From Candidatus Rhodoferax randersensis (GTDB taxonomy: Bacteria > Pseudomonadota > Gammaproteobacteria > Burkholderiales > Burkholderiaceae_C), in contig JADKEH010000006.1 of the NCBI GenBank assembly GCA_016718155.1, positions 248,001 through 312,000 on the forward strand: a stretch of DNA of 64,000 nt. The letters run 5' to 3'. Shown in pieces: positions 9,089 to 17,741 of the stretch. The notes under the pieces are model-generated. The model saw nothing but the letters and a program-made list of their open reading frames with translations. It was not told the DNA's origin and ran no database searches. Position 1 is the first letter of the stretch; each line of letters starts with the position of its first letter. The position numbers were made by a program, and so were the translations under genes.

Positions 9089-9919
9089 TTATACGGCAAA
9101 CGGGTACTCACGCAACAACTCCATTGAACGTTGACCCCGTTCGCCCAGAAAAAAGTCATGAATGAACGGGTGCGGGTAGGCGATGACGTCTCGCGGAGAC
9201 GCACACACCACCACGTGCCGGTCGGCCAACACCGCCACTTTGGTGCTGAGTTCAAATAGTGTATCCAGATCATGCGTCACCATCACCACCGTCAGGCCCA
9301 GCTCGCGGTGCAGCGAGCGCAGCAGCAGGCAAAACGCGTCGGCGCTGTCGGGGTCCAGCCCGGCGGTGGGCTCGTCCAGCAGCAACAGCGGCGGGTCCAT
9401 GATCAGGGCGCGCGCCAGCGCCACCCGCTTGATCATGCCGCCCGACAGGTCGGCGGGCATTTTGTGCGCCTGCGCCGGGGAAAGACCCACCATTTGCAGT
9501 TTGACCAGGGCTGCATCGCGCACCAGCTCGTCGGGCAGGGTCTTGAGTTCGCGCAAGGGAAAGGCGATGTTCTCCAGTACCGTGAAGGCGGAGAACAGGG
9601 CGCCGTGCTGAAACAGCATGCCCACACGACTGGCCGCGCCTCTGTCGCTGAGTCGCGCGGCGGGCTTTCCCAGCACCGTGACCTCGCCGCGCGCTGGCAC
9701 CTCCAGGCCCAGAATCTGACGCAACAACACTGTCTTGCCGCTGCCCGAGCCCCCGACGATGGACAGCAGGTCGCCGGACTCGATGGTCAGATCGAGGTCC
9801 TTGTGGACGATGGCGATGCGCCCGGCGGTCTTGAACGCGGACCAGAGCTTGGTGACCTGAACCACTGGCTCGCTGGCGGGCGCGGCGGCGGAGGTGTCGA
9901 GCGATGCAATCGGGTTCAT
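9089..9919 (-). CDS. MCE/Mla-type lipid ABC transporter ATP-binding protein
   Basis: A 276-residue ATPase of the MlaF type. Walker A GGSGSGKT is at 56-63, the Q-loop at MLFQHGALFS (101-110), the signature LSGGM at 158-162 and Walker B LLLLDEP at 178-184, with the switch histidine in MVTHDLDTL. The LSGGM signature (not LSGGQ) is typical of Mla/MCE ATPases. The start ATG overlaps the permease stop as ATGA, indicating translational coupling. It powers lipid movement through the adjacent permease and MlaD ring. It is most like MlaF but lacks the mlaC and mlaB neighbours, so no gene symbol is given. Confidence 0.88.
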   Translation of the reverse strand: MNPIASLDTSAAAPASEPVVQVTKLWSAFKTAGRIAIVHKDLDLTIESGDLLSIVGGSGSGKTVLLRQILGLEVPARGEVTVLGKPAARLSDRGAASRVGMLFQHGALFSAFTVLENIAFPLRELKTLPDELVRDAALVKLQMVGLSPAQAHKMPADLSGGMIKRVALARALIMDPPLLLLDEPTAGLDPDSADAFCLLLRSLHRELGLTVVMVTHDLDTLFELSTKVAVLADRHVVVCASPRDVIAYPHPFIHDFFLGERGQRSMELLREYPFAV

Positions 9920-11046
9920 ATGCCAACGTTCTTGAACACCACTGCAAACAGCGCATCGACCAGAATCACGACCGTGATCGAGGTCACGACCGAGGCGGTG
10001 GTGCCCTGGCCCAGGCTCTCGGTGTTGGGCTTGACACGCAGGCCGTAGTGGCAGCCAATCACGGCGATCAGAACGCCAAACACGACCGATTTTCCGACCG
10101 CCAGCGTCAGGTTGGAAACCTGCGTGACCTTGGGCAGCATCTCGATGAAGAAGGCTGGCGTGACGCCGATCGTCAGGTCCGCCGCCAGCATGCCGCCAAG
10201 CAGCGCCGCCAGCGTGGTCCAGACACTGATCAGCGGCATTGCCAGCGCCATCGCCACGGCGCGCGGCAACACCAGGCGAAAGCCGTGGGCGATGCCCATC
10301 ACCCGCATGGCATCGAGTTCCTCGGTGACCCGCATCACGCCGATTTGCGCGGTGATGGCGGAGCCCGATCGCCCGGCGATCAAAATGGCGGCCAGCATCG
10401 GCCCCAACTCCCGAATCAGCGCGATGCCCAGGATGTTGACGATGAAGGCATCCGCGCCAAACTGGCGCAATTGCTGCGACATCAGGTAAGCCAGCACCAC
10501 CCCAATCAGAAACCCGACCAGGGCCGTGATCGGCAGCGCGCGTGCGCCAATGTTGAAGAGGTGGCCCGAGATGTCGCGCCACGGGCCATCGCGCGGGGCT
10601 TTGGCCAGACGCCTCAAATCCAGCACCAGTTGCCCCAGCAGTCGAACCAGATCGACCAAATGGTCGGTAACGCGCAACACGACATCGCCCAGCGACAGGA
10701 AACGGGTCCACAGGCTGCGCGCCTGGTGCGCAGGCGGCTGCACCGTGTAGCGGGCTACTCGTTCCAATATGGCCCGCTGTGGCGCCGACACGGCCATGTT
10801 GGCGGGCCACTGGCGGCCCCAGGCGTTCCAGAGCAGTTGGGCGCCGGTGTGGTCCAGTCGATCGACGCCCTGCAGGTCCCAGTGCCGCGGCGTGTCGGCG
10901 GCGGACGTCGCTGCCACCAGCGTGTCCTGAATGGCGTCCCACGCGGCGGGGTCCGCCAGTCGTGCGGCGGTCCAGCGGCCCAGCAATTGCGCCTGCGCGG
11001 CGTTTGCATCGGATCGCAGCACGAGGCGGGGGGTGGTTTCCTCCAT
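9916..11046 (-). CDS. MlaE family lipid ABC transporter permease with N-terminal STAS-like domain
   Basis: A 376-residue protein. Residues 1 to about 100 form a STAS/MlaB-like domain (HWDLQGVDRLDHTGAQLLW). The remainder is a MlaE-type permease, with the family segment RELGPMLAAILIAGRSGSAITAQIG near residues 215-240 and about five membrane helices. In E. coli Mla the STAS protein MlaB is separate; here it is fused, as in many other MCE systems. The gene probably begins the operon. The frame is open far upstream (to 11967), but that overlaps the DMT gene and is ignored. The start at 11046 has only a weak ribosome-binding site. Confidence 0.87.
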   Translation of the reverse strand: MEETTPRLVLRSDANAAQAQLLGRWTAARLADPAAWDAIQDTLVAATSAADTPRHWDLQGVDRLDHTGAQLLWNAWGRQWPANMAVSAPQRAILERVARYTVQPPAHQARSLWTRFLSLGDVVLRVTDHLVDLVRLLGQLVLDLRRLAKAPRDGPWRDISGHLFNIGARALPITALVGFLIGVVLAYLMSQQLRQFGADAFIVNILGIALIRELGPMLAAILIAGRSGSAITAQIGVMRVTEELDAMRVMGIAHGFRLVLPRAVAMALAMPLISVWTTLAALLGGMLAADLTIGVTPAFFIEMLPKVTQVSNLTLAVGKSVVFGVLIAVIGCHYGLRVKPNTESLGQGTTASVVTSITVVILVDALFAVVFKNVGI

Positions 11047-11195
11047 GGCTATGTGGTGTTGTGTTTGTCGTGGTTCGCCATCGTACCGCCTCGGCGTCGG
11101 CGCGGGCACTGTCAGAGGGGCCAGAGCCCGATTTCGACCAAGACTGTCTCGCTTCGAAAACAGGCTCGTCCTGAATCGGGGTCTGACCCCTATGC

Positions 11196-12074
11196 TCAGG
11201 CCTGCGCGGTCTTGTCCATCAGCGCCAGCAGGGAGGCCAGCAGAATCAGGCCACCGCCGACCACGGTGCGCGAAGACCATTCGCCCGCGCCGAGCATCAC
11301 CGAAGAGACACTTGCAAACACCACTTCGGACAGCATGATGAGCGAGGTGGTGCTGGCTCTGAGCCGCGCCGCGCCGTATTGAAGCGCCAGATTGCCGGCC
11401 AGGAATGCCACGCTCACACCCATTGCCAGATAGACCCAGGCCGCGCTGGGCGCGGGCGGCATGCCCACCAGACCGAGGTGCATGCCAAGCAGTGCGGCCG
11501 CGCCAGCCATCAGGGCGCCGCCACCAAACATTGCCAGCATGCGCGATTCGGCCGGGCACTGGCTGAGCCTGCGCAGCAGGACGCTGGTCAGGGCAAAGCA
11601 GAACCCGCCTGCCAGTGCCAGCAAGTCGACCAGGCTGTTGGGCAGTGGCCACGGTGACGAGGGGGCCTTGATCACCACCACCATCCCGGTCATGGCCAGG
11701 ATCAGGCGCAGCAGCGAGCGCCGCGTGGGTTTCTCCCCCAGCAGCGGCCAGGCCAGCAGCACCACCCAGGCGGGCATCATGTAGAACAGCAGCACGGCAC
11801 GCACCACGTCGCCCATGGTCACCGCCCAGTTGAAGCCGACGTTGGTCAAGCCGGCCGCCGCCGCCAGCAGCCACAGCAGCGGGTACTGACGCCAGCCGCG
11901 CCAGCCAATGCGCTTGACCAGCAGCAAGCCCGCTAGCGCCAGGAGGTAGATCAGGGTGGTGGCCCACAAGGGATGCAGGCCATGGTCATGCAGCACTCGA
12001 AACGGCCACCACGACACGCCCCAGACCAGGGCATTGAGAGCCAGGGCTGCAGCGGCGAGGGCGTTGCGGGGCAT
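11196..12074 (-). CDS. EamA/DMT-family permease
   Basis: A 292-residue protein with about ten hydrophobic segments arranged as two EamA repeats (WGVSWWPFRVL near residue 19; ALTSVLLRRLS in the second half). Members export amino acids, metabolites or other small molecules; the substrate cannot be read from sequence. Its ATG shares one base with the lplT stop (TGATG), so it is translationally coupled to lplT. The 149 bases before the MCE operon hold a degenerate GGGGTCTGACCCC repeat fragment near 11173. Confidence 0.85.
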   Translation of the reverse strand: MPRNALAAAALALNALVWGVSWWPFRVLHDHGLHPLWATTLIYLLALAGLLLVKRIGWRGWRQYPLLWLLAAAAGLTNVGFNWAVTMGDVVRAVLLFYMMPAWVVLLAWPLLGEKPTRRSLLRLILAMTGMVVVIKAPSSPWPLPNSLVDLLALAGGFCFALTSVLLRRLSQCPAESRMLAMFGGGALMAGAAALLGMHLGLVGMPPAPSAAWVYLAMGVSVAFLAGNLALQYGAARLRASTTSLIMLSEVVFASVSSVMLGAGEWSSRTVVGGGLILLASLLALMDKTAQA

Positions 12075-13357
12075 CAGCCGTGCAGATTGTCGTGGCGGGC
12101 TATCTGCAGCAGGTGCTCGACTTCAGCACGGTGGTGAATGCAGTTGTTGGCATGCCAGCGCTTGATCAGCCACATGAACCCGGCAATCAGCAGGCCAAAC
12201 GCCGTGATGGCGCCAAAAGTCGGCAGCCCCAGGCCAGTCGACAGGCTGTAAGCCGCGCCCAGCGCCAGAATGCAGGCCTGTTCGTTGAAGTTCTGCACCG
12301 CGATCGACCGACCGGCGCCCATCAGGTTGTGCCCGCGGTGTTGCAGCAGGGCGTTCATCGGCACGACCAGGAAGCCGCCCAATGCGCCCAAGAGGATCAG
12401 GAATGGTGCGGCCACCCAGACGTTGTCAATGAAGATCAGCAGGATGATCAACAAGCCCATGCCGATGCCAAGCGTGATCACGCGCGGGCCGTCTTCCAGG
12501 CGCATGCGCATCGACGCCACCACCGCGCCCACCGCCATGCCGATTGCCACCACACCCTGCAAGGCCGAGGCCTGCGTCACCGAGAAGCCCAGCGCCACCG
12601 CGGCCCATGACAGCACGATAAAGCGCAGGTTGCCCGCCACACCCCAGATGAGGGTGGTGGCCGCCAGCGAGATCTGACCCAGTTTGTCGTGCCACAGGCG
12701 CGCATTGCAGGTCCAGAAGTCCGGCAGCAGTGTGCCAATCCGTTTGGGGAATGGGCGCATTTCCACACCCGTCGACGGGATGTGGGTATTGAACCAGGCC
12801 GCGAGCAGGTAGACCAGGATCAGCGAGGAAATCGCCGCCTCGGGTGGCGTGTCGATACTGGTTGCGAGCATGGGGAAGTCGATTGACAACAGCATTGGGG
12901 CCAGGATCGGCCCAACCAGTTGGCCGCCCAGCAACACACCCAGAATGATGGAGGCAATGGTCAGGCCCTCAATCCAGCCGTTGGCCTTGACCAACTGCGA
13001 CGCCGGCAGCAACTCGGTCAGGATGCCGTACTTGGCGGGCGAATACACCGCAGCGCCGAGCCCGACGATGGCGTACGACATCAGGGGGTGCATTCCAAAC
13101 AGCATCAGTATGCAGCCCAGCACTTTGATGAAGTTGCTGATCAACATGACCCTGCCTTTGGGCATCGAATCTGCAAAGGCTCCGACGAAGGGCGCCAGGA
13201 TCACGTAGAACAGCGCGAACATGGGTATCAGGGCGGCCTGCTGCCATTCGGGTGCCTGGCCTGCTCGGAGCAGGGCCAGGGCTGCGAGCAGCAGTGCGTT
13301 ATCTGCCAGCGAGCTGAAAAACTGCGCTGCCATGATGGTGTAGAAGCCGCGGTTCAT
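12074..13357 (-). CDS. lplT: Lysophospholipid transporter LplT
   Basis: A 427-residue major facilitator with about twelve transmembrane segments. It begins MNRGFYTIMAAQFFSSLADNA and carries the LplT-type segment GAAVYSPAKYGILTELLP near residue 103. In enterobacteria LplT flips lysophospholipids inward for reacylation by Aas. No aas gene is visible, so acylation would depend on an enzyme elsewhere. The gene is divergent from alr with 126 bases between them and leads a two-gene unit with the DMT permease. Confidence 0.88.
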   Translation of the reverse strand: MNRGFYTIMAAQFFSSLADNALLLAALALLRAGQAPEWQQAALIPMFALFYVILAPFVGAFADSMPKGRVMLISNFIKVLGCILMLFGMHPLMSYAIVGLGAAVYSPAKYGILTELLPASQLVKANGWIEGLTIASIILGVLLGGQLVGPILAPMLLSIDFPMLATSIDTPPEAAISSLILVYLLAAWFNTHIPSTGVEMRPFPKRIGTLLPDFWTCNARLWHDKLGQISLAATTLIWGVAGNLRFIVLSWAAVALGFSVTQASALQGVVAIGMAVGAVVASMRMRLEDGPRVITLGIGMGLLIILLIFIDNVWVAAPFLILLGALGGFLVVPMNALLQHRGHNLMGAGRSIAVQNFNEQACILALGAAYSLSTGLGLPTFGAITAFGLLIAGFMWLIKRWHANNCIHHRAEVEHLLQIARHDNLHG

Positions 13358-13483
13358 GAAGTGCAGATGGGCATCAGTGTTGCTGATGTCGGGTTATTTG
13401 TGGTGCTGGTCCAGACGCCACTGGGTTATAGCATGCCCCAGCAGTGTCAGAATTCGGTCAGTTTGACGCTGACTCCAACTCCC

Positions 13484-14608
13484 ATGCCACGCCCAATTCA
13501 CGCCACCATCCACACCGACGCGTTGCGTCACAACCTGCAGCGCATGCGCCAGGCCGCGCCCGACTCCAGGGTCTGGGCGGTGGTCAAGGCCAATGCCTAT
13601 GGCCACGGCATCGAGCGCGCGTTCGAGGGCCTGCGAGGGGCCGACGGCTTTGCGCTGCTCGACCTGACTGAGGCCGAACGGGTGCGCGCTTTGGGTTGGC
13701 GCGGCCCGATTCTGTTGCTCGAAGGGGTGTTTGAAGTGCGTGACCTGGAGCGGTGTTCGCGCCTGGACCTCTGGCACACCGTGCACTGTGAAGAGCAGAT
13801 CGACATGTTGGCCATGCACAAGACCAATGTGCCGCAGCGTGTCTTCCTCAAGATGAATTCGGGCATGAACCGGCTCGGGTTCACGCCCGATCGCTACCGT
13901 GCCGCCTGGACCCGTCTGAACGCGCTGCCGCAGGTGGACGAGATATCGCTCATGACCCATTTCAGCGACGCCGACGGCACAAAAGGCGTGGTGCAGCAGA
14001 TGGCGGTGTTTGAACAGACCACGCGCGACCTGCCGGGCGAGCGCACCGTTGGCAACAGCGCGGCCACTTTGCGTTTTGGCGCCAATGCGCTGGAAGCGGA
14101 CCTGGCTACCCCGGCGGCGCTGGTTGCCGCGGACTGGGTGCGCCCTGGCATTGCCGTGTATGGCAGCGCGCCAGACTTCCCGGCGCACAGCGCGCTGCAG
14201 TGGGGCCTGCAACCGACCATGAGCTTGCGCGCGAAGATCATCGGCGTACAACAACTGCAGGCCGGTGACACGGTGGGTTACGGCTCCAGCTTTGTGGCCG
14301 AGGGGCCGCTGCGCATCGGTGTCGTGGCCTGCGGCTATGCCGATGGGTATCCGCGACATTGCAGCACCGGCACGCCGGTGCTGGTGGGGGGCGTGGCCAC
14401 GCGCATGGTGGGCCGGGTCAGCATGGACATGATCACGGTGGACCTCAGTCCGGTGCCCGCCGCCGGCTTTGGCAGCGAAGTCACGCTGTGGGGCCAGGCC
14501 TCAAGCGGCACCGTCTTGCCCATCGATGACGTGGCGCGCGCCGCTGGCACGGTAGGTTACGAGCTGATGTGCGCATTGGCGCAGCGCGTGCCGACTGCGG
14601 CCATTTAA
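13484..14608 (+). CDS. alr: Alanine racemase
   Basis: A 374-residue fold-III PLP enzyme that interconverts L- and D-alanine for peptidoglycan. The PLP lysine is K35 in VVKANAYGHG, and the catalytic tyrosine on the opposite face is Y266 in TVGYGSSF. The C-terminal beta domain contains GRVSMDMITVDL. The start at 13484 gives the normal family length; the frame is open much further upstream, antisense to lplT, which is not credible. It is convergent with comM, with a repeat between them. Confidence 0.93.
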   Translation: MPRPIHATIHTDALRHNLQRMRQAAPDSRVWAVVKANAYGHGIERAFEGLRGADGFALLDLTEAERVRALGWRGPILLLEGVFEVRDLERCSRLDLWHTVHCEEQIDMLAMHKTNVPQRVFLKMNSGMNRLGFTPDRYRAAWTRLNALPQVDEISLMTHFSDADGTKGVVQQMAVFEQTTRDLPGERTVGNSAATLRFGANALEADLATPAALVAADWVRPGIAVYGSAPDFPAHSALQWGLQPTMSLRAKIIGVQQLQAGDTVGYGSSFVAEGPLRIGVVACGYADGYPRHCSTGTPVLVGGVATRMVGRVSMDMITVDLSPVPAAGFGSEVTLWGQASSGTVLPIDDVARAAGTVGYELMCALAQRVPTAAI

Positions 14609-14622
14609 CGTCAAACCAAGTC

Positions 14623-14757
14623 GTCATTGCGAACGCAGTGAAGCAATCCAGGCCTCCAAAGACGTGGATCGCCACGGCCTGCGGCCTCGCGATGACGATA
14701 CCAATTCGAGGTCCGCGTGTGGTATCGGTCCGGCTTCGGGCGACTCGCACTGACGGT
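14623..14757. repeat. GTCATTGCGA-type interspersed repeat, copy 3
   Basis: GTCATTGCGAACGCAGTGAAGC, a central GTGGATCGCCACGGCC, and GGCCTCGCGATGACGA. It is followed by the same tail as copy 1 (GTGTGGTATCGGTCC ... CGCACTGACGGT). It lies between convergent alr and comM. Confidence 0.8.
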
Positions 14758-14819
14758 GCTCTTTTGTGATGTGGCGTGGGCAAGGGCACATGTTGGTTGG
14801 TGCCGCCAGCCCGCGGCGC

Positions 14820-16355
14820 TCAACTACCTCGTAGTGCCTGCCGGTACTGCATGGCTTCGGCCACGTGCGTGAGCTGCGTGGTGCGCGCACCAGCCAGATC
14901 GGCGATGGTGCGCGCCACCTTGAGCGCGCGGTGGGTGCTGCGACCCGACCAGCCCAGGCGCGTGGCCGCCACGTTCAGGAATTTGGCGGCGGCATCGTCC
15001 AGCAATACGGCTTGGTCAATTGCCTGGCCCTGCAAGGCGCTGTTGACGCTGCCCTGGCGTGCCATCGCTCGCTCACGTGCCACCATGCAACGTTCGCGAA
15101 TGGCCGCGCTGGATTCACCGGCGGCGGCTTGCAGCAGATCGGCGCTGGGCAAGGCGGCGACTTCCACATGCAGGTCGATGCGGTCGAGCAGCGGCCCGCT
15201 GAGCTTGCTTTGGTAACGTGCAACCTGGTCGGTTGTACAACGACACACCTTTTGCGTGGAGCCGAGGTAACCACACGGACACGGATTCATGGCGGCGATC
15301 AACTGAAAGCGGGCTGGAAAGTCGGCCCGGCGCGCCGCGCGCGAAATCGTGATGGTGCCGCTCTCCAGTGGCTCGCGCAGCGCCTCCAGCGCGGCTCTCG
15401 GAAACTCGGGCAGTTCGTCCAGGAACAACACGCCGTGGTGCGCCAGCGAGATTTCACCCGGACGCGGCGGCGAGCCACCCCCCACCAGGGCCACGGCACT
15501 GGCGGTGTGGTGCGGGCTGCAGGTGGGTCGGGTGGCCCAGCGTTCCAGCGTGAAACGCCCGCCCAGGCTGGCGATGGCGGCGCTTTGCAGCGCCTCGTCC
15601 ACCGTCATGGGTGGCAGCAGTCCGGCAAATCGCTGGGCCAGCATGGACTTGCCTGAACCAGGGGGACCCACCATCAGCACGCTGTGACCGCCAGCGGCGG
15701 CGATCTCCAGCACCCGCTTGGCGCCGCTTTGCCCTTTGACATCGGCCAGGTCGGCATAGCAGGCCACGCTGGCAAGGGGTGCGGCCTCGACCCGCGACCA
15801 ACCCGGCGAGGGCTCGCCGGGTGGGCGGTCGGTCGGGATCGGCTGAAAGTGCCGCACCACGTCCAGCAGGTGCCTGGCCCGGTACACCTGCGCGTGGGGC
15901 ACCAGCGCCGCTTCCTCGGCACTGCCAGTTGGCAGCACCAGACGGGTCGATACCTGTTGGGCCTGCAGGGCCAGGCACATCGCCAGCGCGCCGCGTACCG
16001 GGCGCAGTTCACCCGACAGCGACAGTTCGCCGGCAAACTCGTAGCCCGCCAAGCCGGCGCCGTTCAACTGCCCGCTGGCGGCCAGAATGCCCAGGGCAAT
16101 GGGCAGGTCGAACCGGCCCGAGTCCTTGGGCAGGTCGGCCGGGGCCAGGTTGACGGTGATGCGCTGGTTGTGGGGAAACACCAGGCCGGAATTCTGGATC
16201 GCCGAGCGCACCCGCTCGCGCGCCTCCTTGACCTCGACATCGGCCAGGCCGACCAGCGTGAAGCTGGGCAGGCCGTTGGCCAGATGCACCTCGACCGTCA
16301 CCGCCGCCGCCTCCAGCCCTAGCAGGGCCCGGCTCTGCACCAAACATAAGCTCAT
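14820..16355 (-). CDS. comM: YifB family Mg-chelatase-like AAA+ ATPase (ComM)
   Basis: A 511-residue protein. The N-terminal Lon-substrate-like/ChlI domain covers about 1-170. The AAA+ core has Walker A GPPGSGKS at 230-237 and Walker B VLFLDEL at 309-315, followed by the family's Cys-rich turn NPCPCGYLGSTQKVCRC near 353 and a C-terminal Mg-chelatase helical domain. ComM is a hexameric helicase that drives branch migration when transformed DNA integrates into the chromosome. The length is standard. Its upstream region is shared with the nitrogen operon promoter. Confidence 0.92.
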   Translation of the reverse strand: MSLCLVQSRALLGLEAAAVTVEVHLANGLPSFTLVGLADVEVKEARERVRSAIQNSGLVFPHNQRITVNLAPADLPKDSGRFDLPIALGILAASGQLNGAGLAGYEFAGELSLSGELRPVRGALAMCLALQAQQVSTRLVLPTGSAEEAALVPHAQVYRARHLLDVVRHFQPIPTDRPPGEPSPGWSRVEAAPLASVACYADLADVKGQSGAKRVLEIAAAGGHSVLMVGPPGSGKSMLAQRFAGLLPPMTVDEALQSAAIASLGGRFTLERWATRPTCSPHHTASAVALVGGGSPPRPGEISLAHHGVLFLDELPEFPRAALEALREPLESGTITISRAARRADFPARFQLIAAMNPCPCGYLGSTQKVCRCTTDQVARYQSKLSGPLLDRIDLHVEVAALPSADLLQAAAGESSAAIRERCMVARERAMARQGSVNSALQGQAIDQAVLLDDAAAKFLNVAATRLGWSGRSTHRALKVARTIADLAGARTTQLTHVAEAMQYRQALRGS

Positions 16356-16406
16356 GCGCGTTTTTCTCCAGAATGGTGCGCGGCCTGCCGCGCCGAGCCC
16401 GTGGCG

Positions 16407-16421
16407 GCACCGCTTTGGTGC
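16407..16421. promoter_or_regulatory. Predicted NtrC-binding site
   Basis: GCACCGCTTTGGTGC is a perfect GCACC-N5-GGTGC dyad, matching the NtrC enhancer consensus. It lies about 85 bases upstream of the predicted sigma-54 promoter of the porin-glnK-amtB operon, a normal enhancer distance. Confidence 0.7.
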
Positions 16422-16501
16422 TGCCTGTTTATTTATACAGATATCTTAGCGTATCCCCGGTAACTGGGGCCTCGCGGCAGTGCGCGGGCGTGGAAATGGG
16501 G

Positions 16502-16518
16502 TTGGCACGGTCTATGCA
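16502..16518 (+). promoter_or_regulatory. Predicted sigma-54 promoter of the porin-glnK-amtB operon
   Basis: TTGGCACGGTCTATGCA fits TTGGCACG-N4-TTGCA with one mismatch. The invariant GG (16504-16505) and GC (16516-16517) have the required 10-base spacing. It sits about 40 bases before the porin start and downstream of the NtrC box. Confidence 0.72.
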
Positions 16519-16556
16519 ATGCCATGTCATCTTTTCTACCCACCTTGGAGTTACCC

Positions 16557-17300
16557 ATGAAGCTCACCTCAAAATCCCTGATCGCAGCCGCCGCGCTGCT
16601 TGCCGGTGCTGCCACGATGGCGCAAACCAAGGCACCGGAGCCGGACTACACCCTGGCCTACAACATCGGCGCCACCACTGACTACCGCTACCGGGGTATT
16701 TCGCAGACTCGCCTCAAGCCCACCGTGCAGGGTGGCGTGGACTTCTCCCACAAGAGCGGCCTGTATCTGGGCGCGTGGGGCTCGGGCATCAAGTGGATCA
16801 AGGATGGCGGTGGTGATGCCAACATCGAGCTCGATCTCTATGGTGGCTACAAGGGCACCGCCGGAGCAGTGGGCTATGACCTGGGTGTGTTGACCTACCA
16901 GTACCCCAGCAACAAGCTCAACCCCAGCGCCAATACCACCGAGCTGTACGTCGCCGGCACCATGGGCCCGGCCACCTTGAAGTACTCGCACAGCGTGAGC
17001 AACCTGTTCGGTTTTGCCAACAGCAAGAACAGCGGCTACCTGGACCTGAGCGCCTCCTTCGATTTGGGCAACGGCTGGTCGGTGGCGCCGCACGTGGGCC
17101 GTCAACGCGTGGCCAACAACAGCATCTTCTCGTATACCGACTACTCGCTGGCGGTCAACAAGGACATTGACGGCCTGATCCTGAGCGCCAGCCTGGTCGG
17201 CACCAACGCAGAGGAAGCCGCCTACACCACCAGTGCCGCCGCCGGCACCAAGTTCCTGGGCAAAAACGGCCTGTTGCTATCGGTGAAGAAAAACTTCTGA
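16557..17300 (+). CDS. TorF family putative porin (Gcw_chp)
   Basis: A 247-residue outer-membrane protein. The start at 16557 has GGAG 7 bases upstream and yields a clean signal peptide (MKLTSKSLIAAAALLAGA, cleavage near ATMAQ). The mature part resembles the Gcw_chp/TorF-like family: N-terminal NIGATTDYRYRGISQT, alternating beta strands and a terminal phenylalanine (KKNF) typical of outer-membrane barrels. It precedes glnK-amtB behind a predicted sigma-54/NtrC promoter, so I infer a channel used during nitrogen limitation. The substrate (perhaps ammonium, urea or amino acids) is unknown. Confidence 0.85.
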   Translation: MKLTSKSLIAAAALLAGAATMAQTKAPEPDYTLAYNIGATTDYRYRGISQTRLKPTVQGGVDFSHKSGLYLGAWGSGIKWIKDGGGDANIELDLYGGYKGTAGAVGYDLGVLTYQYPSNKLNPSANTTELYVAGTMGPATLKYSHSVSNLFGFANSKNSGYLDLSASFDLGNGWSVAPHVGRQRVANNSIFSYTDYSLAVNKDIDGLILSASLVGTNAEEAAYTTSAAAGTKFLGKNGLLLSVKKNF

Positions 17301-17308
17301 AAACCTCT

Positions 17309-17350
17309 GGGTCAGACCACTTTGCGCAGCAAGTGTGCTCTGACCCCAAC
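17309..17350. repeat. Palindromic GGGTCAGA...TCTGACCCC element, copy 2
   Basis: Inverted repeat with arms GGGTCAGA and TCTGACCC, between the porin and glnK. It is the reverse orientation of the copy at 5016-5055. It could form an mRNA hairpin that sets relative expression or stability within the operon (inference). Confidence 0.75.
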
Positions 17351-17368
17351 TGACTAGGAGAACCCAGC

Positions 17369-17707
17369 ATGAAACTCGTTACTGCCATCATTAAACCCTT
17401 CAAGCTCGACGAGGTGCGCGAGGCGCTTTCGGCCATCGGCGTGCAAGGGATCACCGTCACCGAGGTCAAGGGCTTCGGCCGTCAAAAAGGCCACACCGAG
17501 TTGTACCGGGGTGCCGAGTACGTGGTGGACTTTCTGCCCAAGGTCAAGATCGAGGCCGCTATCTCGGACGAGTTGGTGGACCGCGTGATTGAAGCGATTG
17601 AAGGCGCCGCGCGTACCGGCAAGATCGGCGACGGAAAGATCTTCGTCACACCGCTGGAGCAGGTGGTGCGCGTGCGCACTGGCGAGACCGGCAAGGAAGC
17701 CCTGTAA
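17369..17707 (+). CDS. glnK: P-II nitrogen regulatory protein GlnK
   Basis: A 112-residue P-II trimer subunit. The T-loop contains ELYRGAEYVVDF with the uridylylation tyrosine at Y51. The B-loop TGKIGDGKIFV binds ATP/ADP and 2-oxoglutarate. It should plug AmtB when nitrogen is ample and signal nitrogen state to NtrB and adenylyltransferase. Adjacency to amtB marks it as GlnK, not GlnB. The ribosome-binding site TAGGAG lies 9-14 bases upstream of the ATG. Confidence 0.94.
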   Translation: MKLVTAIIKPFKLDEVREALSAIGVQGITVTEVKGFGRQKGHTELYRGAEYVVDFLPKVKIEAAISDELVDRVIEAIEGAARTGKIGDGKIFVTPLEQVVRVRTGETGKEAL

Positions 17708-17741
17708 CCCCCATGAAGTGACCCACATCGAGAACACGCAT

